Positions 1 to 10,503 of a stretch of DNA of 64,000 nucleotides are shown here, one piece after another. This DNA comes from Blattamonas nauphoetae (taxonomy: Eukaryota > Preaxostyla > Oxymonadida). Below the pieces are notes generated by a model. That model worked only from the letters and a program-made list of their open reading frames with translations. It had not been told where the DNA came from and made no database searches. The first letter of the stretch is position 1. Each line of letters opens with the position of its first letter. The stretch spans positions 1 to 64,000 of the forward strand of contig JARBJD010000142.1 in NCBI GenBank assembly GCA_033064195.1, read 5' to 3'. Both the position numbers and the translations under genes were made by a program.

Positions 1-770
1 TGTCCTCCACTCGCCTCCCTCGCCCTCCAGTCCTCCACTCGTCTGCCTAGTCCTCCACTCGCCACTCCTCGCCTCCAGTCACCTCCACTCGTCTGCCTTG
101 TCCTCCACTCTCGCTCTCCCTTGTCTCCACTCGCCTCCCTTGTCCTCCACTCGCCTCCCTCGCCCTCCTGTCACCTTCTCACTCGTCTGCCTTGTCCTCC
201 ACTCGCCTCCCTTGTCCTCCACTCGCCTCCCTTGTCCTCCACTCGCCTCTCTCGCCCTCCTGTCACCTTCACTCGTCTGCCTTGTCCTCCACTCGCCTCC
301 CTCGCCCTCCAGTCACCTCCACTCGGCTGCCTTGTCCTCCAGTCACCTCCACTCGTCTGCCTTGTCCTCCACTCGCCTCCCTTGTCCTCCACTCGCCTCC
401 CTCTCCCTCCAGTCACCTCCACTCGTCTCCCTTGTCCTCAAGTCACCTCCACTCGCCTTCCTCGCCCTCCAGTCACCTCCACTCGTCTGCCTTGTCCTCC
501 ACTCGCCTCCCTTGTCCTCCACTCGCCTCCCTTGTCCTCCACTCGCCTCCCTCGCCCTCCTGTCACCTTCACTCGTCTCCCTCGCCCTCTAGTCACCTCC
601 ACTCGTCTGCCTTGTCCTCCACTCTCTCCCTCGCCCTACAGTCACCTCCACTCGTCTGCCTTGTCCTCCACTCGCCTCCCTTGTCCTCCACTCGCCTCCC
701 TCGCCCTACAGTCACCTCCACTCGTCTGCCTTGTCCTCCACTCGCCTCCAGTCACCTCCCCCGTCCTACC
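1..770. repeat. C/T-rich minisatellite, 20-bp unit
   Basis: Tandem array with a basic 20-nt period (unit like CTTGTCCTCCACTCGCCTCC) and interspersed variants containing AGTCACCTCC or ACTCGTCTGC. The array is pyrimidine-only for long stretches, and its register is clean enough that identical 10-nt blocks recur every 20 nt. It runs off the left edge of the window. Because 20 is not a multiple of 3, all frames stay open by low complexity, so the long open frames here are not evidence of genes. Confidence 0.9.
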
Positions 771-1122
771 AATGTCCTCTCTTGTCATCTCTCATTCTTC
801 CCTCATCCTCCTCATCCCTCAACTCCCCCAACACATCCTTCCCAACCCCCAAATTACTCTTCTCATTCATCCTCCACTACATCACTTTCATCTCTCTCAA
901 TCACCAGCCATCTTGTTTGACTCTTTATCCTATCCTTCTTGTTACCTCTCAACATCAATATTTTCTCTCAAAAAAACATAACTAGTGCAGTGAGGACGAT
1001 AGTTGAGACAACATCGCCCACCACAATAAGATCATCCCATCAATTGTTTTTCTCTCCATCTGACTAGACATCTGGTGGGATGATTTTGAAAAAAACACTC
1101 ATGATCAGCTATTTGAGGTGTG
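771..1122. other. Spacer, no gene seen
   Basis: Pyrimidine-rich sequence grading out of the minisatellite, followed by unremarkable sequence before the first exon of the next gene. I see no RNA gene, repeat or convincing coding frame. Confidence 0.5.
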
Positions 1123-2984
1123 AAAGAGTTATTTAAGAGAGATTGGAAAAGTTGACAAAAAGAATGGCGACGGTTGGTTTCGATGTGTGCTCGAACTTTT
1201 CTATGATGTCAAAAATATTGACCCTGATCAGGTTTGGTTCGTTCTTGTTGATCAAAATTCTTCATTTATTCATGTACTTTCACCGAATCTCGTTCATCGT
1301 TTTTCCACGTTTTGAAACACTCCAATCCAGATTTTCCAAGATATATCTCATTTATGAATCTTTTTCATACGTAGGATGCACTGATAGCTGATTCTATCCA
1401 GAAATACAGAGATGGCGATGAATCGTCGAAACATCATGTCGCTCAACAGCTATATTCACTCTTCTTCTTTTCTGGTATGTTGAACCTTTTTGTTAATTCT
1501 GATTGGATTCTTGGTGAGGATCTTTTGTCTACCTATTGTCTTCATTCGTTTTTTTCTCATCACATCGTGTTCGTGTGACTCTCTGCTCAGGGAAATGCGA
1601 TATACACGCACTGAGTAAAGAGGTGCTGTCATCTGGACTATTGGAAGAGTTTTGTTTAACACTGGTCAGTCCCTGTTCCGAGGAACTCTTCGTCTGTCTT
1701 TTGTTCATTCCTTTTATCTTCACCGTGATCGTCTACGCATCATCCCCTTCCATCACTCGTAACTCTCCTCTCTGTGTGCCTTATCTTCGTTCTCTTCACT
1801 TTTCACTTTATTTTTTTCATTTTTTCTTGTTCTGGTGGTATCCTTCTGTGTGTTTCTACTGTTGTTCAGAACTTGTCAGGCCCAGCCAAGGAAAGTGCAT
1901 TACGAGTGATTGGGTTCGCTTCCTCTTCTATTGACCTATTCATTTATCGTTTTTTCTCTTCTTCTTTTCTTGATTGATGATTGTGTCGTGTTTCAGGCTT
2001 CTGTGCCACGATTCGATGTCAAGATAAGATGTGGAAGGAGTTCTGAACAGTGGATCTGTGGAAGGGCTGTGCAAACAGATTCAAACGATTTTTTCGTCAA
2101 AAGATTGGATGCGAAGCGGAATTTCAGTTCTTAAATCACTGGACTCGCTGTGCATGGGACTGAAGTCATTTTTACGAACGGAAGAACAGTCAACCAAGTT
2201 CCTCGAACTGATGATGGATGAAGAGAAGAAGGAAGAATCAGGGTCTCCACTTCCAATTCTGAATCAGACCAGAACAGCCCTTGAGGAGATTAAAACGATG
2301 CTTCAAGAGATGATTGTAGTGATGGGAAGAGAGGCAGAAAGAGGGGGAAACGATGAAGGAAGAAGTGGAATACTAAAAGAGATCGGAGGGATGCTGGCAC
2401 AACACTTCCCTGAAGTGTTTGAAAGCCGACGAACAAGAATAGGTGCCTCAGCCATCGAATTCTTCCCTCCAACACTCTACTCTCTTTCTGGCAACACATT
2501 CACAAAACATACAATACCTGGTGGGGGGAATCTCGTCTCTTTCGAACTCGGTGCTGTCGTTGCTCGCCTCTCGCTGATCGTTGGTGGCTTCCCAAAAAAC
2601 AATTACCTCATCGGCATCATCTCTTCTGGAATCCCAGACCACGCACAGGAACATGCTCTCTGCTATATGGATGGAGGAGTGGGATGTTGGGATCTCATCA
2701 GGTGTCGTCGTGCAACATGGCTGAATAAACAACACACAAATGATCAACAAGCTTGTCAGGTGGGAGAAGCGGGACAGCGAGTGGTGATCGAGGCAGATGG
2801 ACGAGAAGGAAGGAGAACTCTTCGAATGTCCCAAGACGGAGAGACACAACCAGCCTTCTTCACAAACATCCCTGTACCGTTCCGATTTGCTGTTTGCGTC
2901 TACGAACCGAACGAATCAGTGACAATCAAGTCAGTGGAAATCGTACAAGAGGCACAGATGGTTGGAGGAACGATCCCAGTTTAG
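1123..2984 (+). CDS. Multi-exon ARM-like/SPRY-like protein
   Basis: Spliced gene reconstructed from consistent GT-AG sites: introns about 1232-1374, 1475-1590, 1665-1869 and 1949-2028, each joining exons in frame. The first visible exon has no ATG, so the true start lies upstream or in an unseen exon. The N-terminal half is helical, with short segments like ARM/HEAT helices (e.g. LSKEVLSSGLLEEFCLTL). A charged, probably coiled segment follows at about 2210-2440. The C-terminal third resembles a SPRY/B30.2 fold, with an ADGREGRRTL motif and a FFTNIPVPFRFAV strand. That last part is almost identical to the C-terminus of the gene at 23250-24272, so the two are paralogues. Likely an intracellular protein-interaction protein; the exact role is unknown. 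Confidence 0.62.
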
Positions 2985-3295
2985 ATGTCAGATTCAACGG
3001 ACTCGTAATTGACTGGAAAGTCTCATTCTCGCTTCATTTCACTCTCAATACCATTCCTATCAAACTAAACTGAAATACAGGAGCGTGATGTTCAATGTTG
3101 CAGTTTCATGTGAAATCGAAGTGTACAGCGTCCATCACAATTTTGAAGCTTTCTGCGATCATGCCAGACAGAAGGATTGAGCAGTATAATCCAGTTTGTT
3201 ACGTTTCGTGAGACAACTCTCGGACAAAACAATTTGGGTGATCAAATCCACATAATGGGTCGACGATCGGCCCTTATTTCGGAAAGTCACCCAAA

Positions 3296-5082
3296 ATGAC
3301 AGCAAAACCAAAAGCCAAGAGACAGTTTGAAGTGAAAGTTCCCGAACCATGTGTGCTTGGTCCTTCTCTCTCTCCATTGCTCGTTCATCATACATGTTTA
3401 TCTTCACAATCGAACCAAACCAAATCATTCTTTTTCGTTTGAATATCGTGTTCTCAGACAGTTTTGTACGGAAATTGGGGCAAGGTCGATTCGGATCTGT
3501 GCACGAAGTATCGAAAACGGGATCGGATGAACACTTTGCAATAAAGGTGCTGCCATTCACATCGGAAGAAGATTTCAACAAGAACGAGCATGAAATCTCG
3601 AAACTGCAAAACAACCAACACGAAAATGTCGTTCGACTTGTGGAAGTGATCGAAGGTGACATGGCCCACTTTGTGGTTCTGGAGCTGTGCTCGTGTTCTT
3701 TGGCTGATCGGATGTCGGAAGTGCGAAAGCTGGGGACGATGATGAATCGCGTGGTATTGTTTTCTTCTCCCTCTTCATGTTGTCTTCTCCCGTTTGTTCG
3801 CTGTCTCTCTTGTTCTCTTTTTGGCTGTTTGGCTTGTTGATGTTGTTGATATTCAGACGGTGTTCAGAATGCTGCAAGATGTGTTGGCTGGGCTGGGGTT
3901 TCTGCACTCTCGAAATGAGGTGTATGGAGATCTGAAACCATCGAATATTCTGATTGGGGGTGATGGACGAGCGAAGCTGGGTATGTGTCGTGATTATCTC
4001 TTTTGATTGGTTTTCTGATTTCTTGTGATTTATTGTTTCAGGGGACTTTGGAGGAGTGGTTGGAGTTGGGACTCAAAAGACATCGAATTCGGCAGAATGT
4101 GGGACGATGCAGTTCTGGGCGCCTGAAATGTTTGATTTTGTGGGGAATGATATTCATGCGTCGCAGGCAGGAGACATGTGGGCGTTTGGGCTGATTGTTC
4201 TTGAATTGTTGACGGGGCAGGAGTGGATTGCGGGTAAGAATTCCGTGGAGATTGCGGAAAGTGTGAAGAGATTTGATATTGTTTCTGTGTGCCGACAAGC
4301 TGAGATGTCATCGTCAGTTGAAGCTCTGCTGTGTTATCTTCTGAGCAAAGTGTGATTCTTGTCCTTCTTTTCTTCACTCTCTTTCCTTGACTGATCTTCA
4401 CTTGCCTGATCAGAATCCGGTGGAACGACTGCCGTCTGCAGAGCTGATCCGATCTGGTCGACTTCGTTCGATTTTGGGAGAGGAAACACCTCTCTCGCAG
4501 TTCATCCGGGAAGAACTGGACAGCACACGATCACAACTCCGCGTGAAAGACAACACGATTGATAGACTCGAAAAGGAGATTGAGCAGATTCGAAAAGGAG
4601 ATATACACTCACAGCTCGACTCACTCCGGAAAGAAAAGGAGCAGATACAAGCTCAGCTCGGTGAATCGGAAAGTGTGAACGTCAGCCTTCAGAGACAGTT
4701 GGAACAGATGCAACAAGAGAAAGAGAAACTGATTGAAATGAAGGATGAATTCATCAACCAACAAGCTCAACAAATCAAGATGAAGGACGAGATAATTGAC
4801 AGACTCGAACTGGAGAACAAGCAGAAGGACAAGACGATTGCTGAGCTGACTAAGAAACTGGAAGAGTCTGTTGCGATGGAGAAGAGGCTGAACGACAAGC
4901 TAAGCGCCACACACTCGAAAATGGTGGCTTTGGAGACACAACGAACAGATGCGGCGAAGGATGTGATCTGGACTGAAAACATTGGTGATCCCGAGAATGC
5001 GATCACAGTTTGGGATCCAACTCGTTTTCAGAAGGAAGGACCACGAATCACAAGTCTCGTGGATGAATGGAAAACGTGTTTC
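3296..5082 (+). CDS. Protein kinase-coiled coil-SPRY gene, 5' part
   Basis: Ser/Thr-type kinase gene of five visible exons: 3296-3350, 3458-3753, 3857-3980, 4042-4349 and 4414 onward. All junctions are GT-AG and in frame, and the ATG at 3296 opens the first exon. The glycine loop (KLGQGRFGSV), the lysine in HFAIKV, the DLKPSN catalytic loop, GDFGG (created by the intron 3981-4041 splice) and WAPEM are all present. The usual HRD is YGD, so the catalytic Asp remains but the His-Arg is replaced. A long coiled coil rich in K/E/Q follows at about 4500-4930. The start of a SPRY domain (around 4970-5082) is cut by the DIRS-type element at 5082-9871; its remainder lies at 9871-10288. Soluble intracellular signalling protein by inference. 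Confidence 0.78.
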
Positions 5083-5160
5083 TTTGACACAAACCAGTGC
5101 TCATCAACAGATTGAGTGAGACCCTGGGTCCGCAAAAGATGGTCCATGGGTTGGCCGATC
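5082..5160 (+). repeat. DIRS element 1, left inverted terminal repeat
   Basis: Bases 5099-5160 are the exact reverse complement of 9775-9836 (62 bp). The outer 17 bases differ between the two ends, as in other DIRS elements, and both outer parts are copied in the internal complementary region. Confidence 0.9.
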
Positions 5161-5437
5161 AACAAATGCAATAAAAAGATTTATCTGTTGAAAGTAAATA
5201 TCCCAACTCGAGAGGTGAATCATCGAGCCGGTTCTGCCCAAGTGGGGGCGGTTGATGAGCAAAAGATGGGATCAACCCATAAATCCAGAAATCCCCAACG
5301 GGGAGCAAAAACTGGAGAAAAAGAGAGGTCAGAATGACTAATGAAGTGAAAATAACCAAAAGGTTTTAAATGTAAACGCCGCAGAGCCTGTAGAAAGCCG
5401 CTGTGCACCTCCAACAGCTGTGTGGCAGAAAAGAAGG

Positions 5438-5514
5438 TTGATGAGCACTGGTTTGTGTCAAAGGATGTCGCAAGCTCCATCCGACACAGAACCAGGGCTC
5501 ATCAACAGATTGAG
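5438..5514. repeat. DIRS element 1, internal complementary region
   Basis: The first half is complementary to the left terminus and the second half to the right terminus, joined at a shared AG (CT on the other strand). In DIRS-1 this region is the template for completing a circular DNA intermediate; the same role is inferred here. Confidence 0.88.
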
Positions 5515-5584
5515 ATTTGAAAAGGACTAAAATCAAGTGGAAAGTGAGAATGATAATAAGAAAAAGAAGAAATCTTGTTCGACT

Positions 5585-6740
5585 CTACTCACTTTCTCCC
5601 CTTTTACATTGACAACGGCCGTGCTTCCTCAAAGGCTGCCACCAGCAGTTGGCGAGCGAGGAGTCTGATCGACCGATTAGGACCGGAGCGGAGTAGTAGT
5701 CGTCCGCGGTGGTTGACTTGGCTGACCATCCGACATGGGCATTCACCGCTTCGAGAGAGACATTCGCCACTCTCCTCAGAAAACTCACGGCAGCATGCTT
5801 AATTGAATAAGGTCCGAACTTGTGAGGAACTCCAATCTCAACTAGAAGACCTTTCAGCATGAGTGCAATTGATGTCATCTTGAGTGGGGACCCATTCTTG
5901 AGGTCGACCCACACTCTTGTTGATGCGAAGTTCACTGCTTCGTTCCTCTCCTTCCAGAACTTCATCATGTTTGATCGATGAGTTTGGAGTGCCACATACG
6001 GAGAGAACGTCCCGCTGCCTTCATCTCGAACGAGACGGATGTCATGCTCTGTTTGGATTTGTTTTGAGACGATGGATACGGTGGCATATGGGACAGAAAG
6101 GAACTCGGTCTTCTCGTAGAAGTCAACATCCTTCCAGACGATGTTCACTATTTCCTGTCGTCGACACATCGTCGTTGCGAGAACGAGAGCGAATGTTCGA
6201 AGTTGTTGCAGTTCAACATCTGATCGTGCACGTTCGTCTATTTGGATTGACCATTGAAGAAGAAGATCAATGTCCCAGGCCACTTTGTATCGTCGCTTCG
6301 ATGATTGTCTGGGATGAGAACGCGCAATGAGTTTCCGAAAAGAGTTGAGGTGTGAGGATGAGTTGTGGAGAGTGGGGTGAAACAATCCCAACGATACGAC
6401 AACCTTGACAATGGCACTATGTGGCAGTTGGTTGGGAGGTGGGAACTGACGAGAGAGTTCTGCCATGAATCCACACAGTATTGCTTCGATATTTGTCGAT
6501 TTATGTACAAGAGAGTTGGGTCCATATCCACGGTCGTCACAGAAGAGTTTGAACAACTTCCACGCCCTCATCCAAGGGCCTTTGTTCTTGTATCTGTTTT
6601 CTTCAATCGTTCTCACAGATGTGTCGATCCTTCCAACTGTACAGAGTTCTCGAAAGAACATCAATCCAACCTCGTTCTCTCTCCCAGTAAAGAAGCGCGA
6701 ACCATCCCTGGAGGGAGGCTCGCTTCGAAGGAAGAGTCGG
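5585..6740 (-). CDS. DIRS element 1, tyrosine recombinase part
   Basis: C-terminal half of a long frame that overlaps the RT frame. It carries tyrosine-recombinase features: an Arg in the CRRQEIVNIVWKDV block, the SIKHAAVSFLRR block, then HVGWSAKS and a nearby DDYY. This enzyme replaces the DDE integrase in DIRS elements and joins the circular intermediate to the target. It lies directly upstream (minus strand) of the internal complementary region. The domain start is approximate. Confidence 0.82.
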
Positions 6741-8601
6741 TGTTCTCGGTCATCGTTGAAAAAGGACCGAGTATCATCGAGTCCATCTCGATCTCCTTGA
6801 GAGTCGAAGTCCAACTCTGATTCGCCCAATCTGGCGTGATAAGGACTCCCCTGATCACTCTCTCGCTCTTGAGTTTCTTCAGTACTCGAGGAATCAGCAA
6901 GATCGGAGGATGAAATAGAGGATTCATCATCCCTAACCACAACTGGGCGAATGCATCTTTTCCAGCTGCTTCTGTTTCCTCGTACAGCGAGTAGTATCTG
7001 CTGCATGTTCTGTTCTTGTAGCTCGCGAATAGATCTATCTGTGGAACGAAGTTCCATCGATCTTGAAGGATTTCTAGAGCTTGCTTCGTCAACTTGTACT
7101 CCGCCTGAGGGTGAAGGCGCGAGAGAGCATCTGCTGTCACGTTCTGACATCCAGGAATGTGTTGGATGTCCACCATCTGCAACCCGGATTTCTCGATTGT
7201 CAGGAGAGTCTGACGTGTGATCTGGCACAACGTCTCGCCCGCATTCTGTCTTTTCAAATTGGAGATTGCCGATGTGTTGTCGCTCCTCACTGCGAATGTT
7301 GAAATGTAATTTGCCTTCAAGATTGGTTCTGTTCGAATGAATGCGAAGCGAATCGCTGCGGTCTCCTTCCAATTCGATGTTTGACTCTTTTGTTTTTCTG
7401 TCCAGAACGCGTGGATCAACGTTTCCTTGTCGTTGATCGTCAACTGGCAGCCCCACCCTGATGGGCTCGCGTCTGTAGTAATGAAAGCCTGTGGAGTGTT
7501 CATCTTGAATGCTCTTGGAAGATTCTCCTTGACTTTTGATGTCCAATGAGTCAATTCTCCCAGAATCATTGGATTCAGCTGGAAATGAGAGTTCCATCCT
7601 CCCTTCCTGACCGCTTCGTCCTTCATCTTGTTCATCTGTTTGAGGTATAGGCTTGTCGATGGAACAGATGTCCGCAGAAAGTTGAGATGTCCAATCAGAG
7701 TGGCCAGCTCCTTCACAGGAATAATTTGTCGCGAAATAGTCTTCGCTTTGATGATTTGTAACAGATTCAACAGTTTCGACTGACGAGATGGTGTGATGGA
7801 TAGTGTCTGAGTGAGAGCGTTGATCCTCCATCCAAGAAATTCGATCACCTGAGTTGGTGACAGCTGACACTTGTTCAAGGCTATTTCGAACCCTAGAGAC
7901 TTCAGCATTGTCACTGCCTGCTCTGTCTTTGTCTGTGATTCTGATTTGTTCTTGGCAATGAGTAACACGTCGTCCAAGTAGAAAATGATTGGCATTTGGA
8001 GTTCCATCCTCAGCCATCTGATCGCTATTTTCATTATTTTTGTGAATGTTCGAGGGGCAGTTGCAAGCCCGAAGGGCATGCCGACATACTGAAAATAGTT
8101 GCTGTCGAATTGAAAACAGAGATATCTGCGAAGGTGTTGTGGGACAAGGACGTGTTGGTAAGCGTTCGTGAGATCTATACTGCTCATCCACTCTCCGCCC
8201 TGGATTAGTTGGACAGCTGTCTCCACATTCTCCATTTTGAAATGTTCCGTCCGCACTTCTTCGTTGAGTAGGGTTGCGTTTAGAACTTTTCTCCACTTCC
8301 CCCCTGGTTTCGGGACCAGGAAGGTGTGCAGAGAGAGTGTGACGTCTGCTTCTTGAATTGGAACGACAACCCCGCATCTCAGTTCCTCCTCCAACAGTGC
8401 CTTGTATGCTCTGACCTCCTCCTGGCTCCCACGGAATTGTGGAGCCCAACAGACTGATTTGAGTCTCCTTGGCGACTCCTCCGACTTCCACTGCCACATT
8501 GCTCCCGCCTCGATTCTCTCTCTTCCCCCAATTTTCGTCCACAGTTGAATCGAGTTGATGAGGCGGAAAGGTGTCTTCACCTCCATGTCTACCGTCCCCA
8601 C
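6661..8601 (-). CDS. DIRS element 1, reverse transcriptase-RNase H
   Basis: The RT palm is recognisable from MPFGLATAPRTFTK and the YLDDVLL catalytic box. A thumb-like stretch follows, then an RNase H domain with TTDASPSGWG, a later RSDNTSAI and a final TADALSRL block. This order matches DIRS RT-RH polyproteins. The recombinase frame overlaps it at the 3' end, an arrangement known for the family. Confidence 0.9.
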   Translation of the reverse strand: MGTVDMEVKTPFRLINSIQLWTKIGGRERIEAGAMWQWKSEESPRRLKSVCWAPQFRGSQEEVRAYKALLEEELRCGVVVPIQEADVTLSLHTFLVPKPGGKWRKVLNATLLNEEVRTEHFKMENVETAVQLIQGGEWMSSIDLTNAYQHVLVPQHLRRYLCFQFDSNYFQYVGMPFGLATAPRTFTKIMKIAIRWLRMELQMPIIFYLDDVLLIAKNKSESQTKTEQAVTMLKSLGFEIALNKCQLSPTQVIEFLGWRINALTQTLSITPSRQSKLLNLLQIIKAKTISRQIIPVKELATLIGHLNFLRTSVPSTSLYLKQMNKMKDEAVRKGGWNSHFQLNPMILGELTHWTSKVKENLPRAFKMNTPQAFITTDASPSGWGCQLTINDKETLIHAFWTEKQKSQTSNWKETAAIRFAFIRTEPILKANYISTFAVRSDNTSAISNLKRQNAGETLCQITRQTLLTIEKSGLQMVDIQHIPGCQNVTADALSRLHPQAEYKLTKQALEILQDRWNFVPQIDLFASYKNRTCSRYYSLYEETEAAGKDAFAQLWLGMMNPLFHPPILLIPRVLKKLKSERVIRGVLITPDWANQSWTSTLKEIEMDSMILGPFSTMTENTDSSFEASLPPGMVRASLLGERTRLD

Positions 8602-9771
8602 TTGGGTTTGCGCTGAAACGGTTGTCGGCCTTTTGGTTGGTTCGGGGAGGCTGAACCCCCGTGGCCAGAGAAAGAGTTCTGGCCTGTGTGTGAGATGACT
8701 GGCGTCGGTGGTTGAGGAGATCCCGATGGTGGGGTGAGCAGGTCATTTGCAGCTGTTGCAGGTTGAGTAAGTCCAACTATATTTGTTACATTTCGAGCAT
8801 TTACTGGTGTGACGTACCGACCGTTGTGAATACAGCCTGCCGCGTCCGCGGAAAGGATCATCGACATCGTGATTGATGACAGGATGTCAGCTACTGGCCT
8901 TTTGTCCATTACTTTCTGATATGTCTCCGCCAACACCCCGATTGCTGACAGCGTTGAATCGGTGGCGATCATCAGTATCTGATCTTGCGTCCTCTGAGTT
9001 GGGCCTAGATCCAAACTATTGGGAGCTATTTCTGTCGGAATCCCAAGTAGTTTTCGGTTTTGTGATGTGGATGCCTTCATGTTGTCCCGCTGCTGGGCTG
9101 GGATGAAGGACCGCATCCAATCGCTACCAAATGATGGTTCCTGTCGTTTGATATCTCGTTGTATTCTTCTTTTAATGTTTCTTGCCGATTCCGGTCGTTC
9201 TGCGTTCGTATCCCGTCACCCTTCCAGCGCCTCGAGTCGTCTGAGTGGTTTGGCTTTTTCTTCTCATTTCTTTTCTCCGTCTGCTTTGATATTTACTTTT
9301 ATGTCGCTTCGGTTCTCTTCGACTCCGTTCCTTTTGCCAATCGGTTTCTGACCAAGTCGATTCAGTTGTCGGACTATCAGAGCAGTATGAGGATGCACTC
9401 CTGTCGCAGTCCGACCATCTTCCATGATCTTCCCGAATACGCTGCTGCAATTGACCTTCCGAGTCAGAACTGCAATTGGATTTGGTTTTCTTTCGACGAG
9501 AATGATGTGCTGGTTCAGGCTTACTTCTCTTCTGTTTTTGTATTTTAGGAGGATTAACATCTTCGGATTGATTCTTTTGATCGTGTTTTTCGAGTGGTGG
9601 TTGAGAGAATGGATTCTCCTCTGGAATTTCGGGTGTTGTTTGTTGTGGAAGAAGAGTTGTCATAGAATCCACAATTCGCTTTGCCACTGCGTTAACCAAT
9701 TCAGTATCAATTGCGTTTGAAACTAGTTGCTCAATTTGAGTCGAAGAGGTCTGGAAATCTTCTTGCAACAT
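8589..9771 (-). CDS. DIRS element 1, gag-like region
   Basis: 5' region of the element on the minus strand. It is rich in Ser, Arg, Lys and Gln in its first part, with a more ordered helical second part rich in Ala, Thr and Met. The position between terminus and RT, and the basic low-complexity character, fit the poorly conserved gag-like ORF of DIRS elements. No zinc knuckle is seen. Confidence 0.55.
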
Positions 9772-9774
9772 TTA

Positions 9775-9871
9775 GATCGGCCAACCCATGGACCATCTTT
9801 TGCGGACCCAGGGTCTCACTCAATCTGTTGATGAGCCCTGGTTCTGTGTCGGATGGAGCTTGCGACATCCT
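9775..9871 (-). repeat. DIRS element 1, right inverted terminal repeat
   Basis: 9775-9836 is the exact reverse complement of 5099-5160. The outer segment 9837-9871 is specific to this end and reappears in the internal complementary region at 5460-5500. Confidence 0.9.
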
Positions 9872-10288
9872 CGGACGAAATCACGCAAGGAGTGTGGCGA
9901 TTGTCTCTTCGATGCGACCAGTACGATTGGCACAGTTTCTTTCTTTTCTTTCATTTTTCCAGGGATTGGTGTGATCGACTCGTCAAAGCTCGAGCAATAC
10001 CAAACATCCAACATTGCTGATCAGCCAGAGTCTTCAGTTTTCGCTTTAAACAGTGGATATGTCCATCAGAACGGGGTATTTGTCAGCTATGGAAATAAAG
10101 AACCAAACGCGAACTCCGTTGTGACGATGGAATTGGACATGAACAGACACACCCTCGTTCTGTTTGTCGACGGCCAGAGACAACCACACTCACTCGCCAA
10201 CATCCCGCAGAACGTCAGATTCGCTTTGTCGATCCATTATAAAGACAGATACGCTGATATTTTAGGTTTTAATGACATTTCTGCGTAG
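9871..10288 (+). CDS. Kinase-SPRY gene, 3' part (rest of SPRY domain)
   Basis: Continuation of the gene split by the DIRS-type element. Host sequence resumes at about 9871 with TCG GAC GAA, which follows the last host codon TTC (5080-5082) in frame, so the SPRY domain reads KTCF|SDEITQGVW across the insertion. A 28-nt intron (9935-9962) then joins DWH to RIGVIDSSKLEQ, a typical SPRY core strand. The remainder includes VVTMELDMNRHTLVLFVDGQ and a PQNVRFALSI strand, both standard SPRY features. The stop is TAG at 10286-10288. As it stands the gene is interrupted, so this part is probably not expressed with the kinase domain. Confidence 0.75.
9935..9962 (+). other. 28-nt spliceosomal mini-intron
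   Basis: Starts GTTTCT and ends TTTTTCCAG. The unspliced frame is also open, but only the spliced frame gives the conserved SPRY block ITQGVWRLSLRC...RIGVIDSS. It belongs to the same size class as the 29-nt introns at 14863 and 14979. Confidence 0.65.
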
Positions 10289-10503
10289 AAATCATGGTTC
10301 TCATTCATCTCATTTCATTCACTAGTCTTGTTTCAACTTGTCCATCGAATCGATCCAGATTCACGATCAAAGAAAAGAATGAATGGAGTTAGAGTGAATC
10401 ACTTTTGATCAATCAATTTTGGACATTTTCAAAACTTAGATCACCTGATTCACTCAAAGAGATAAATTAAATCGCAATATTCACTTCAAAACAACAACAA
10501 AAC

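Larger units (their letters stand above)
5082..9871 (-). mobile_element. DIRS-type retrotransposon (tyrosine recombinase)
   Basis: About 4.8 kb, read on the minus strand. It has the full DIRS plan: inverted terminal repeats, an internal complementary region at 5438-5514 beyond the 3' end of the genes, and overlapping gag-like, RT-RNase H and tyrosine-recombinase frames. It has no LTRs, no DDE integrase and no target duplication, as known for the family. The 62-bp core of the inverted repeats is identical at both ends, which points to a young copy. It looks largely whole; whether it is active cannot be told from sequence. It sits inside the SPRY domain of the kinase gene. Confidence 0.9.

Noticed and set aside
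98-985. Several long overlapping plus- and minus-strand frames
   Set aside because: They result from the 20-bp C/T repeat; all frames are open and encode only Ser/Pro/Leu low complexity.
7000-8776. 5' half of the long minus-strand frame that starts at 8776
   Set aside because: It overlaps the RT-RNase H frame and has no domain of its own; only its 3' part is the recombinase.
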